Shown here one piece after another: positions 1-5,924 of a stretch of DNA of 14,933 nucleotides. Source of the DNA: Thermoplasmata archaeon (lineage in GTDB: Archaea; Thermoplasmatota; Thermoplasmata; Thermoplasmatales; Thermoplasmataceae); assembly GCA_021802365.1 (NCBI GenBank), contig JAKAAJ010000024.1:1-14933 (forward strand). The letters are read 5' to 3'. Each line of letters opens with the position of its first letter. Position 1 is the stretch's first letter. The notes under the pieces were generated by a model. That model searched no databases. It worked only from the letters and a program-made list of their open reading frames with translations, and had not been told where the DNA came from. The position numbers and the translations under genes are program-made.

Positions 1-48
1 CTTTCTGATCATATCATCTGCTTTTTTCAGGTCTATTTCGTCAGCCAT
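1..48 (-). CDS. 5' end of an unrecognised gene (partial)
   Basis: The minus strand reads 16 uninterrupted codons from an ATG at 48-46 to the window edge: M-A-D-E-I-D-L-K-K-A-D-D-M-I-R-K. The piece is hydrophilic and helix-prone and is too short to assign to a family. A TATA-like element lies about 25 nt upstream on the same strand and there is no SD, which fits a leaderless start as at other genes here. It is divergent from the small coiled-coil gene at 161-307. The product continues beyond the window, so no function is proposed. Confidence 0.5.
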   Translation of the reverse strand, partial: MADEIDLKKADDMIRK

Positions 49-67
49 CTGAATAGTATAAGAAAAA

Positions 68-77
68 TATTATTAAA
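68..77 (-). promoter_or_regulatory. TATA-like promoter for the left-edge gene
   Basis: On the minus strand the sequence reads TTTAATAATA. Its centre is about 25 nt before the ATG at 48, the normal archaeal TATA-to-start distance, so the mRNA is probably leaderless. This is a positional and compositional inference only. Confidence 0.4.
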
Positions 78-105
78 GTTAAGGCTTGGTTCTTTCATTG
101 CTGAT

Positions 106-118
106 ATGAATAAAAAAT
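106..118 (+). promoter_or_regulatory. TATA-like promoter for the coiled-coil micro-gene
   Basis: An A/T-only run (GAATAAAAAATA) sits about 48 nt before the ATG at 161. A start site about 26 nt downstream would leave a leader of roughly 20 nt, enough to contain the GGTG SD-like stretch at 153-156. Inferred from spacing only. Confidence 0.3.
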
Positions 119-160
119 AACACAGAAATAAAGATATCTTCCTTGGGTATATGGTGTGAC

Positions 161-307
161 ATGGGATTGGGAAAGAGGGATCTTGACAGAAAGAAAAAGA
201 GCCTTGAGAACAAGCTCCAGGAACTAGAGGATAAGGCCAGGAAGAATCCTCTAAACAAGCAGCTTCAGGAAGAGATAAAGGAACTGAAGAAGAAAATTGA
301 GAAATAA
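161..307 (+). CDS. small charged coiled-coil protein, 48 aa
   Basis: An ATG at 161 opens a 48-codon frame ending in TAA at 305-307. The product starts MGLGKRDLDRKKK and ends EIKELKKKIEK. It is almost entirely Lys, Glu, Leu, Arg, Gln and Asp, with Leu/Ile spacing suggesting two short amphipathic helices either side of an N-P break at residues 29-30, i.e. a helical hairpin or coiled coil. It has no Cys, no membrane segment and no signal peptide. SD-like GGTG lies at 153-156, five bases before the ATG. Codon use (AAG, AGG, GAG, ATA) matches its neighbours. The gene stops 8 nt before the end of the convergent ROK kinase gene. I do not recognise the family; a protein-protein or nucleic-acid-binding helper is only a guess. 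The opposite strand is also open here but gives a Ser/Pro/Phe-rich, unlikely protein. Confidence 0.6.
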   Translation: MGLGKRDLDRKKKSLENKLQELEDKARKNPLNKQLQEEIKELKKKIEK

Positions 308-315
308 TGATAGGA

Positions 316-1275
316 TTAGGTTGAATTACTCTCTTTAACAAAGAGAGGAAGGGCCACTGTTGATAAATCATGGCCATTTTTCAGGCCCCTGACGATTTTT
401 ACTGGCCTGTACATGCTTTTGAACTCCTCTCTTATTGCATTCTTTAGGGGCGTGAAAAGTTCGTTCCCTGCAGCAGCGATCCCTCCACCTATAATCACCA
501 CTTCGGGGTCAAGAATATTTATAATATTTACCAGTCCTACAGAGAGGTAGTAGATCGTCTCCTCAATTATAAGCTGAGAAAACATATCGCCCTTTCTCTT
601 CAGCTCAAATACCTTCCTGGCATCTATCTCATTAGGTTTCAATGAAGAAAGAAGCTCACTTTCCCTGACAGCTGTTATATTCTCAGAAACCCTTCTTGCA
701 ATGCCTCTCCCTCCTGCAATTGCTTCCAGGCATCCCCTCCTGCCACATCCGCAGACAGGGCCATTCGACATGACAACCATATGTCCAAGTTCGCCTGCCA
801 TTCCATGAGCTCCTCTATACAGTTTTCCATTAAGGAAAGCCCCTCCGCCTATACCTGTGCTGAGTGTAATGTAAACAAAATTATCAACGCCTTTTCCAGA
901 TCCGAAAATCTTCTCGGCAATAGTGGCAGCAGTTGCGTCATTCTCAAGGAAAGCCTCAACCTGAAACTCCTCCGAAAGTTTTGCAGCAACTGGAAAATTC
1001 TTGAGTCCAAGTATATTTGGGGATGATATGACAATACCTCTGGCAGAATCAACAAGGCCGGCAAAAATAATGCCTATTGAGTCTGGTCTGGAGACTCCAT
1101 TGTCGTTAAGAAGCTTCCAACCCATCTCTGTGAAATCACTCAGAAGCTTTCCTGGCCCCAGGTGCCTAACTGTGGGTTTTCTAATAGACGCAACAATCTT
1201 ACCATCGCTTTTTCCAAGAACAGCTGAAATCTTTGTGCCGCCAACGTCAAATCCGAGAATATAACCTGACATCAT
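316..1275 (-). CDS. ROK-family sugar kinase (glucokinase-like)
   Basis: This 319-residue cytosolic protein has the full ROK fold without an N-terminal DNA-binding domain, so it is a kinase rather than a ROK repressor. The N-terminal phosphate-binding motif is D-V-G-G-T-K at 10-15. The catalytic-base motif E-N-D is at 111-113, followed by a T-G-I-G-G-G sugar/phosphate loop at 140-145. The ROK zinc signature is G-E-L-G-H at 161-165 plus C-G-C-G-R-R-G-C-L-E at 175-184, giving ligands H165, C175, C177 and C182. G-G-G-I at 263-266 is the second nucleotide-binding segment. Family members phosphorylate glucose, N-acetylglucosamine, mannose or similar sugars with ATP; the substrate cannot be read from sequence, though glucose would suit archaeal sugar metabolism. 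Two ATGs are adjacent (1275 and 1272); either suits the TATA-like element at 1290-1301. The gene lies downstream of nfeD on the same strand, with a 93-nt gap and its own promoter. Confidence 0.9.
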   Translation of the reverse strand: MMSGYILGFDVGGTKISAVLGKSDGKIVASIRKPTVRHLGPGKLLSDFTEMGWKLLNDNGVSRPDSIGIIFAGLVDSARGIVISSPNILGLKNFPVAAKLSEEFQVEAFLENDATAATIAEKIFGSGKGVDNFVYITLSTGIGGGAFLNGKLYRGAHGMAGELGHMVVMSNGPVCGCGRRGCLEAIAGGRGIARRVSENITAVRESELLSSLKPNEIDARKVFELKRKGDMFSQLIIEETIYYLSVGLVNIINILDPEVVIIGGGIAAAGNELFTPLKNAIREEFKSMYRPVKIVRGLKNGHDLSTVALPLFVKESNST

Positions 1276-1289
1276 AACACTATACTTAC

Positions 1290-1301
1290 TTTATTTATAA
1301 A
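1290..1301 (-). promoter_or_regulatory. TATA box for the ROK kinase gene
   Basis: The minus strand reads TTTATAAATAAA, a strong archaeal TATA match. Its centre is 21-24 nt from the twin ATGs at 1275/1272, predicting a leaderless or near-leaderless mRNA, independent of nfeD. Confidence 0.6.
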
Positions 1302-1368
1302 CCAATAATATTCATGCAGTTCTTGCAGAAGATGAAAATCGTAATGGTGAGGACAACTGACAACTATT

Positions 1369-1719
1369 CTACCTGACTCTTTCCACGAGGAGGATAAGGC
1401 CATCCAGCCTTAGAATTCTCACGTTTTCCCCTTCAGAAATTTTATTTCCATCGCTAGACTTTGCTTTCCATCTCACGCCCTCGACAGATACCCATCCAGT
1501 TGGATCAAGGTCATTGACAACAGTAGCAATCTTGCCTGTCATTGATTCTTTTCCCGTGACTTTTTTAACTTTCTGGGATTCTATTGTTTTCATTATCATA
1601 AGGCCAGCAAACACAACGATAAGGGCAATAACCAGTGTCTCTACGAGGTCGATCTTGTAGCCCTGGGTAATCAATGCTATTTTCAATAATTTATCAATAT
1701 TCATAGAGAGATCAAACAT
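1369..1719 (-). CDS. short NfeD-like membrane protein
   Basis: This 116-residue protein has one strongly hydrophobic segment at about 25-45 and a C-terminal domain from about 58 to the end. That domain has the pattern of the NfeD OB-fold: M-T-G-K-I-A at 60-65, G-W-V-S-V-E-G-V-R-W-K-A at 75-86, then I-S-E-G-E-N-V-R-I and a closing L-I-L-L-V-E strand. NfeD proteins usually work with stomatin/prohibitin-type (SPFH) proteins in membrane microdomains. No SPFH gene or ClpP-like serine protease domain is present here, so this is a solitary short form. Start choice is open: ATG 1719 gives the longest product, but ATG 1704 (removing five residues) lies about 27 nt from TTTAAA at 1729-1734 and would be a better leaderless start. 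It is divergent from aspS. Confidence 0.8.
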   Translation of the reverse strand: MFDLSMNIDKLLKIALITQGYKIDLVETLVIALIVVFAGLMIMKTIESQKVKKVTGKESMTGKIATVVNDLDPTGWVSVEGVRWKAKSSDGNKISEGENVRILRLDGLILLVERVR

Positions 1720-1728
1720 TGCTGTCCC

Positions 1729-1734
1729 TTTAAA
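1729..1734 (-). promoter_or_regulatory. possible TATA element for nfeD
   Basis: TTTAAA is about 27 nt before the second in-frame ATG (1704) of the NfeD-like gene but only about 12 nt before the first (1719). If used, it implies that the shorter NfeD start is the real one. A second A/T-rich candidate lies near 1752-1760. Confidence 0.3.
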
Positions 1735-1788
1735 CCAATCTGCCAGGTACCTTTGTATTTAGCATCTGAATAATACGAACCTTAAGAT

Positions 1789-1797
1789 AAATTTAAT
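1789..1797 (+). promoter_or_regulatory. TATA-like promoter for aspS
   Basis: AAATTTAAT is centred about 28 nt before the aspS ATG at 1821, with no SD in between, consistent with a leaderless mRNA. Confidence 0.5.
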
Positions 1798-1820
1798 GGT
1801 ATCTGCGCTATTGGGTAGAT

Positions 1821-3110
1821 ATGCATAGGACCTATATTGGCCAGATTTCAGATAAGAAAGACGGAGATGAAGTGCATTTATTTGGCTGGGTACAGGAAAT
1901 TAGAAAACTCAAGAAACTTTCTTTCATGGTTCTGAGAGATCATACCGGAACTGTTCAGATAACAATAAAGCCGGAAAATGTTTCGGCAAATGATGAAATA
2001 ACAAATGTCAACAGGGAATCTGTGGTCTCCGTTAAAGGGCATGTTTCCTTAAACTCCGGAGCCAAGTCGGGGGTTGAAATAACCGCAAGAGAAGTGCAAG
2101 TTCTTAACGGTTCTGAAGCACCACTTCCTCTGGCAATTTTTGAAGGTATCCAGTCTGATTTTGAAACGAGGCTAAACAACAGAACCCTTGATTTAAGGGA
2201 GCCTTCCCATAATCTAATTTTCAGGATTGAAAGCAGCCTTCTGTGGGGAATAAGGAAATACATGCATGAAAAGGATTTTCAGGAGGTTCATACACCAAAG
2301 ATCGTGGCATCGGCAACCGAAGGGGGAGCAAACCTTTTCAGGGTAAAATATTTTGATAAAGATGCTTTCCTTAACCAGAGCCCACAGCTGTACAAAGAGA
2401 TGCTCATGGCCTCCGGAATGGATAAGGTATTTGAAGTTGGCCCAGCATTCAGGGCCGAGGAGCACAATACGGTGCGTCACCTCAATGAGTTCACAAGCAT
2501 CGATATAGAGATGAGCTTCTGTGACCATAATGATGTGATGAAGGTCCTGGAAGAGTCGGTTAACAGTGGACTCAGAGAGGTATTTGAAAAATTCGGGGAT
2601 GCAGTTAAGAGGATAAATCCTGATCTTCGGATACAGACAATCCCATTCCCCCGAGTGACATACAGGGAATGCATAAATCTTCTTTCAAAAGAGGGCCAAG
2701 AAGCAAAATTTGGCGATGATTTCAGTCCAGAGCAGTTAAGATTGATAGGCAGAAATTTTCCAGGTTTCTACTTCATTACCGAGTGGCCTTCAGAGGTAAG
2801 AGCCTTTTACACAATGCCAAAACCGGGGGACCCTGATGTTACAAATTCTTTTGACCTTCAGTATGGAGAGCGAGAATTAACTTCCGGGGCTCAGAGAGTC
2901 CACGATCCCAAAATGCTTGAAAATAGGTTAATAGAAAAAGGTTTGAATCCTGAAGACTTTAATTTTCACCTGAATGCATTCAGATACGGTATGCCTCCTC
3001 ATGCCGGATGGGCCATCGGATTGGAAAGACTCACGATGATCCTCTTGAATCTTCCGAACATAAGGGAGGTATGTCTATTTCCTCGCGATAGAACCAGAGT
3101 TGTTCCTTGA
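1821..3110 (+). CDS. aspS: aspartyl-tRNA synthetase, archaeal type
   Basis: This class IIb aminoacyl-tRNA synthetase of 429 residues charges tRNA with aspartate in the cytoplasm. An N-terminal OB-fold anticodon-binding domain covers about 1-105, followed by the class II catalytic core. Motif 1 is around 150-175 (F-Q-E-V-H-T-P-K-I). The flipping loop A-T-E-G-G-A-N-L-F is next, then Q-S-P-Q-L-Y-K and motif 2 ([14 protein letters not shown]). Motif 3 ([10 protein letters not shown]) is near the C-terminus, which ends [10 protein letters not shown]. Length and the lack of the bacterial GAD insert mark it as archaeal/eukaryal type. In the OB fold, Q25 follows G-W-V where discriminating Thermococcus AspRS has Trp26, while K82 aligns with its Lys85. 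So whether this enzyme also makes Asp-tRNA(Asn) is unclear. The start follows a TATA-like element by about 28 nt. Confidence 0.97.
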   Translation: MHRTYIGQISDKKDGDEVHLFGWVQEIRKLKKLSFMVLRDHTGTVQITIKPENVSANDEITNVNRESVVSVKGHVSLNSGAKSGVEITAREVQVLNGSEAPLPLAIFEGIQSDFETRLNNRTLDLREPSHNLIFRIESSLLWGIRKYMHEKDFQEVHTPKIVASATEGGANLFRVKYFDKDAFLNQSPQLYKEMLMASGMDKVFEVGPAFRAEEHNTVRHLNEFTSIDIEMSFCDHNDVMKVLEESVNSGLREVFEKFGDAVKRINPDLRIQTIPFPRVTYRECINLLSKEGQEAKFGDDFSPEQLRLIGRNFPGFYFITEWPSEVRAFYTMPKPGDPDVTNSFDLQYGERELTSGAQRVHDPKMLENRLIEKGLNPEDFNFHLNAFRYGMPPHAGWAIGLERLTMILLNLPNIREVCLFPRDRTRVVP

Positions 3111-3209
3111 TTCTCTCCCCCTCTTTCTTTCATTTTCTGAGAGTATTTCCTCCCACTCTTCGTTGCTGGCTATTTCCAGGTCATCTCTAGAAACTCTGTT
3201 CCTGGCCAT
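3075..3209 (-). CDS. possible small hydrophilic protein, 44 aa
   Basis: On the minus strand an ATG at 3209 opens 44 codons beginning M-A-R-N-R-V-S-R-D-D-L-E-I. The product is rich in Arg, Glu, Asn and Ser, with an acidic helix (N-E-E-W-E-E-I-L) and a basic Ser/Arg tail. Codon use (AGA/AGG, ATA, GAG) looks like the real genes nearby. Its last 12 codons overlap the 3' end of convergent aspS by 36 nt, which lowers confidence. An A/T-rich stretch at 3236-3245 is about 31 nt upstream and could act as TATA. I recognise no family. It may equally be a chance frame filling the aspS-HAD gap; an extended form starting near 3296 is less likely because its added residues look non-coding. Confidence 0.4.
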   Translation of the reverse strand: MARNRVSRDDLEIASNEEWEEILSENERKRGRESRNNSGSIARK

Positions 3210-3296
3210 AGGCTTCAAAAATATACATGAATTATGATATTTTAATCTTTTCATAATGGAAAATTTGTATAATTTCACCCAGATTGCCTGATACAC

Positions 3297-3304
3297 TTAT
3301 AAAT
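3297..3304 (+). promoter_or_regulatory. TATA box for the hydroxyacyl-CoA dehydrogenase gene
   Basis: TTATAAAT is centred about 24 nt before the ATG at 3324, with no SD, predicting leaderless transcription. Confidence 0.6.
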
Positions 3305-3323
3305 TCTGAAACAATACTTCAGT

Positions 3324-4301
3324 ATGGATGAAATTGATTCTTCTGTAAACAGTGTGACAGTTATAGGTTCAGGAAATATGGGGAGCTCCATTGCTGAAGT
3401 GATGGCCTTTAACGGATACGAGGTCACCCTGATCGATCTCGATGAAAAATTACTGGAAAGGGGGAAAAAGAATATAGAAAGGGTCCTGCAGTCTAATTTC
3501 AAATTTGCAGAAGGACGGGCTGAAAAGGAGATTTACAAAATTGAGTCAATGGGCATTAATCTCACTGAAGATCAGAAGACCACAATAAGAAAGAAGTTTC
3601 CCAAAGGCGATCCAGACTCGCAAGCCAGAGATATTATGAAAAAGGTTCATGCAACGACTGATTACTCAGAAGCAGCAGATTCAGAGTTCGTGTTTGAAGC
3701 AGTATTCGAAAAAATGGAAGTTAAGCGGGATCTCTTTAGAAAACTCTCAGGCATTCTCCCGGAAAAAACTATCGTTGCTTCAAACACTTCTTCACTAAGC
3801 ATAACCGAGATTGCAAGATCATATTCAAGGCCGGAGAACACAGTGATAGCCCACTTCTTCAACCCGCCATATACTCTCCCTCTTGTGGAGATAGTGCCTG
3901 GTCTTCGGACTTCGGATTCCACTGTTGATAGGGTAATTTCATTCATTTCCGGACTCAGGAATCACAGAACTAGCATGGCACCGATACGTGTAAGAGAATC
4001 GCCCGGGTTTGTTGTGAACAGGATTCTCGTCCCCATGATAAATGAGGCTATAGCACTATATGGCGAAGGAATTGCCTCAAAGGAAGACATAGACAGGGCA
4101 ATGAAACTTGGAGCAGGAATGCCTATGGGTCCACTGGAGCTTGCCGATATGGTAGGTCTTGATATACTGCTTGATGTTGCTGAAGTTTTCGTAAAGGATT
4201 TCGGAGACCAGAAATACAGAGCTCCTTATAACCTTAAGAGAATGGTCGCAGCAGGAGATAATGGAAGGAAATCTGGAAAGGGATTCTATGACTACCGGTG
4301 A
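3324..4301 (+). CDS. 3-hydroxyacyl-CoA dehydrogenase (NAD-dependent)
   Basis: This 325-residue protein oxidises L-3-hydroxyacyl-CoA to 3-ketoacyl-CoA with NAD+ in fatty-acid or acyl-CoA turnover, or runs in reverse. The N-terminal Rossmann motif G-S-G-N-M-G is at 15-20, with the NAD-ribose acid D38 at the end of strand 2. Catalytic residues align with the human enzyme: S156 (N-T-S-S-L), H177 (A-H-F-F-N-P), E189 (L-V-E-I) and a G-F-V-V-N-R Asn at 232. The C-terminal all-helical dimerisation domain contains G-P-L-E-L-A-D at 269-275 and ends with the usual S-G-K-G-F-Y-D-Y. It is not fused to an enoyl-CoA hydratase. Compared with the roughly 280-300 residues usual for stand-alone members, it carries about 26 extra residues between the N-terminal helices (about 58-108), highly charged. 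No other beta-oxidation gene is adjacent. It converges on the small gene at 4322-4606. Confidence 0.93.
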   Translation: MDEIDSSVNSVTVIGSGNMGSSIAEVMAFNGYEVTLIDLDEKLLERGKKNIERVLQSNFKFAEGRAEKEIYKIESMGINLTEDQKTTIRKKFPKGDPDSQARDIMKKVHATTDYSEAADSEFVFEAVFEKMEVKRDLFRKLSGILPEKTIVASNTSSLSITEIARSYSRPENTVIAHFFNPPYTLPLVEIVPGLRTSDSTVDRVISFISGLRNHRTSMAPIRVRESPGFVVNRILVPMINEAIALYGEGIASKEDIDRAMKLGAGMPMGPLELADMVGLDILLDVAEVFVKDFGDQKYRAPYNLKRMVAAGDNGRKSGKGFYDYR

Positions 4302-4321
4302 ATCTCTCTTCAGGTTCAAAT

Positions 4322-4606
4322 TTATTTTATCTTCAGATCTTTTGCCTTCCTGTTTATGAGGACTACTGTGGGACTGACGACATATTTAGTTTTTGATATC
4401 CTTGCAACTGAAAGCAAGGCTGTTCTGCTTCTTGTGTTATAGAAATGGGCCCTCATCTCCTCCGCCAGGCTTTTTGTCATCGACAGTTCCACATATATTG
4501 GATTACCAAGATGATACCAGGTGGCTATTATGGAACCCCTGTCCACAGACATCACATCCTCCCGGTCCACCTCAAAATCAAACCGTTGCCCAACTTCTAT
4601 TTTCAA
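4322..4606 (-). CDS. conserved-looking hypothetical protein, 94 aa
   Basis: This minus-strand frame of 94 codons starts at TTG 4606 (M-K-I-E-V-G-Q-R-F-D-F-E-V) and ends 20 nt from the convergent dehydrogenase gene. The product is soluble and probably beta-rich at first, with W-Y-H-L-G-N-P-I-Y-V-E-L at about 30-41. A helix (S-L-A-E-E-M-R-A) and two hydrophobic strands (A-L-L-S-V-A-R-I and V-V-S-P-T-V-V-L-I) follow, then a Lys-rich end. There are no Cys residues, membrane spans or signal peptide. The TTG is supported by AGGT about 10 nt upstream and a TATA-like TTTTTAAATAA at about 4638-4649. A PilZ- or PH-like small beta domain is conceivable, but I see no diagnostic motif, so function is left open. 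Confidence 0.6.
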   Translation of the reverse strand: MKIEVGQRFDFEVDREDVMSVDRGSIIATWYHLGNPIYVELSMTKSLAEEMRAHFYNTRSRTALLSVARISKTKYVVSPTVVLINRKAKDLKIK

Positions 4607-4637
4607 ATCTTTTACCTAGATGTATGAAAAAACTATG

Positions 4638-4649
4638 TTATTTAAAAAT
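4638..4649 (-). promoter_or_regulatory. TATA-like promoter for the 94-aa hypothetical gene
   Basis: On the minus strand, TTTTTAAATAAC lies about 37 nt before the TTG at 4606. A start site about 26 nt downstream would leave a leader of about 11 nt carrying AGGT, which fits an SD-led TTG start. Confidence 0.35.
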
Positions 4650-4710
4650 TTTCTATATTGGTTAAGACAAAATTCGCAGTCTTTCTAGAGATTTTTCTTA
4701 AAAATATAAC

Positions 4711-5160
4711 TCACTCATCCTCTATAAGAATCTTGACTCCAAGCAATTTCTCCAGTTTCCTGGCAACCTTTATCTCTGGCATAAGAACTCCTCGCTCAAT
4801 GCTGGCGATGACATTCTTTCTCTCAAGAATTTTCATTGCAAGTTCATCCTGAGTTATAGCCAGCCTCTCTCTCCCATTCCTTATTATCTCAGCATAATCC
4901 GGGTCTACCTGATATTTCTCAACGTCATCTCCCCTTGGTTTCCTTGGCCTCTGCCTGACATTGGGCAACGGAATGTTTTTCTTAGGCATCTGGACTGAGA
5001 TCTGTGGCCCGGTTTTTATCTCAGGTCTCCCACTTCGGATACTGTCTGCAGGAGTTCCAAACCTGGAGCAGTCATCGCAGACATTCAGTATGGTGCTGTC
5101 AATCCTGACTTTGTTGAGCTTGGGTACCTGCTTTCCACACATCTCGCAATAAACCGCCAT
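4711..5160 (-). CDS. mbf1: archaeal multiprotein bridging factor 1 (aMBF1)
   Basis: This 149-residue transcription-associated protein is the archaeal relative of eukaryotic MBF1, a co-activator that links regulators to TBP; archaeal members also associate with small ribosomal subunits. An N-terminal zinc ribbon has C5-E-M-C8 and C28-D-D-C31. A basic, Pro-rich linker (about 45-78) follows. Then comes a Cro/C1-type helix-turn-helix domain at about 88-147, with T-Q-D-E-L-A-M-K-I, the recognition region K-N-V-I-A-S-I-E-R-G, and P-E-I-K-V-A-R-K-L-E-K. An in-frame GTG at 5166 would add two residues. I prefer ATG 5160 because it is about 27 nt from the TATA-like element at 5183-5192 and begins close to the C-E-M-C-G-K typical of the family. 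It is divergent from flpA and shares that AT element. Confidence 0.92.
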   Translation of the reverse strand: MAVYCEMCGKQVPKLNKVRIDSTILNVCDDCSRFGTPADSIRSGRPEIKTGPQISVQMPKKNIPLPNVRQRPRKPRGDDVEKYQVDPDYAEIIRNGRERLAITQDELAMKILERKNVIASIERGVLMPEIKVARKLEKLLGVKILIEDE

Positions 5161-5182
5161 GGTCACTATATTGCAGTATGTT

Positions 5183-5192
5183 CTAAATAAAT
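5183..5192. promoter_or_regulatory. shared TATA-like element between mbf1 and flpA
   Basis: CTAAATAAAT (ATTTATTTAG on the other strand) is the only strong A/T element in the 70-nt divergent gap. Its centre is about 27 nt from the mbf1 ATG (5160, minus) and about 26 nt from a predicted plus-strand start site near 5213. That leaves about 18 nt of leader before flpA ATG 5231. One element could therefore seat TBP for both directions. Confidence 0.5.
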
Positions 5193-5230
5193 GTTCTCAA
5201 TCATATACCGTGAATTTCAGGTCAGAGGGC

Positions 5231-5848
5231 ATGCTGGAAAACGGTGGAAAAATATATACAGAGACGGCACAGAGAGTTCCAGTATATGGCGAGGAGATCA
5301 TAAGGATAAAGGGAAAATTATACAGAGAATGGGATCCTGAGAGGAGCAAACTATCCGCAGCCATAAAGAAGAACCTCAGGTTTTTTCCTTTTAATATGAA
5401 GACATCTGCGCTCTACCTTGGAGCCTCAACAGGTACAACTGTGAGTCACGTATCTGATATCTGTAAAAACGGTAGAATAATGGCGGTTGAGAAGGCATAT
5501 GAGCCATTTTCCAAGTTGCTGAAGCTCTCGGAATCACGCACAAATATATTCCCCATTCTTGAAGATGCATTGAAAATTGAGAAATACAGGCATTTCATTG
5601 AGAAACCAGAGGTTCTGTATCAGGATATAGCACAGAGGAACCAGGCACAGATATTCAATACTGTATCATCATCATTCAAAGGCATAGAATCTGGAATTCT
5701 CATAATAAAGGTAAGGGCGGTTACCAGCAGGAAGGGTAACGAGGAGGTCCTGAAGAGCCAGCTTGAAGGCATTGAGAACTACAGGGTGAGGCAGCTGGTT
5801 GACCTATCGCCCTACTCAATTGCTAATTATCTGGTGGTTCTTTCCTGA
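5231..5848 (+). CDS. flpA: fibrillarin-like rRNA/tRNA 2'-O-methyltransferase
   Basis: FlpA is the SAM-dependent methyltransferase subunit of archaeal box C/D ribonucleoproteins, acting with Nop5 and L7Ae on rRNA and tRNA riboses. With start ATG 5231 it has 205 residues. The fold signature is intact: Y-R-E-W-D-P-E-R-S-K-L at 31-41, the SAM loop Y-L-G-A-S-T-G-T-T at 62-70, A-V-E at 85-87, Y-Q-D-I-A-Q at 130-135 and I-I-K-V-R at 158-162. Of the catalytic K-D-K-H tetrad, K40, D132 and K160 are visible. The final His (usually in a D-H-x-M context) is replaced by N199 in S-I-A-N-Y. The frame is open back to ATG 5159, but that would cover the mbf1 start and the shared promoter. ATG 5231 has weak AGGTCA upstream, and GTG 5210 is another option. 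Nop5, often adjacent, is not in the window. Confidence 0.9.
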   Translation: MLENGGKIYTETAQRVPVYGEEIIRIKGKLYREWDPERSKLSAAIKKNLRFFPFNMKTSALYLGASTGTTVSHVSDICKNGRIMAVEKAYEPFSKLLKLSESRTNIFPILEDALKIEKYRHFIEKPEVLYQDIAQRNQAQIFNTVSSSFKGIESGILIIKVRAVTSRKGNEEVLKSQLEGIENYRVRQLVDLSPYSIANYLVVLS

Positions 5849-5924
5849 ATAGACAGTGCCAGTAAAGGATCATAAAGCATTCAGGCAAATTTCTTAATCA
5901 GGGAAAAAATAAGGTAAAGTAATT

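Noticed and set aside
33..377. 114-codon minus-strand frame
   Set aside because: It is antisense to the well-formed coiled-coil micro-gene and gives a Ser/Pro/Phe-rich product unlike a real protein; it also runs into the ROK gene.
1327..1362. GATGA...CTGA pair resembling box C/D sRNA motifs
   Set aside because: The C box is imperfect, there is no C'/D' pair at the right spacing and no terminal stem, so it is not supported as a C/D guide RNA.
4393..4665. Plus-strand frames of 90 and 60 codons
   Set aside because: They lie opposite the minus-strand 94-aa gene and are Pro/Cys/His-rich with no start signals; the minus-strand frame has SD and TATA support.
5159..5230. Longer N-terminus for FlpA from ATG 5159
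   Set aside because: It would overlap the mbf1 start codon and contain the shared promoter; the added residues do not look like the family's N-terminus.
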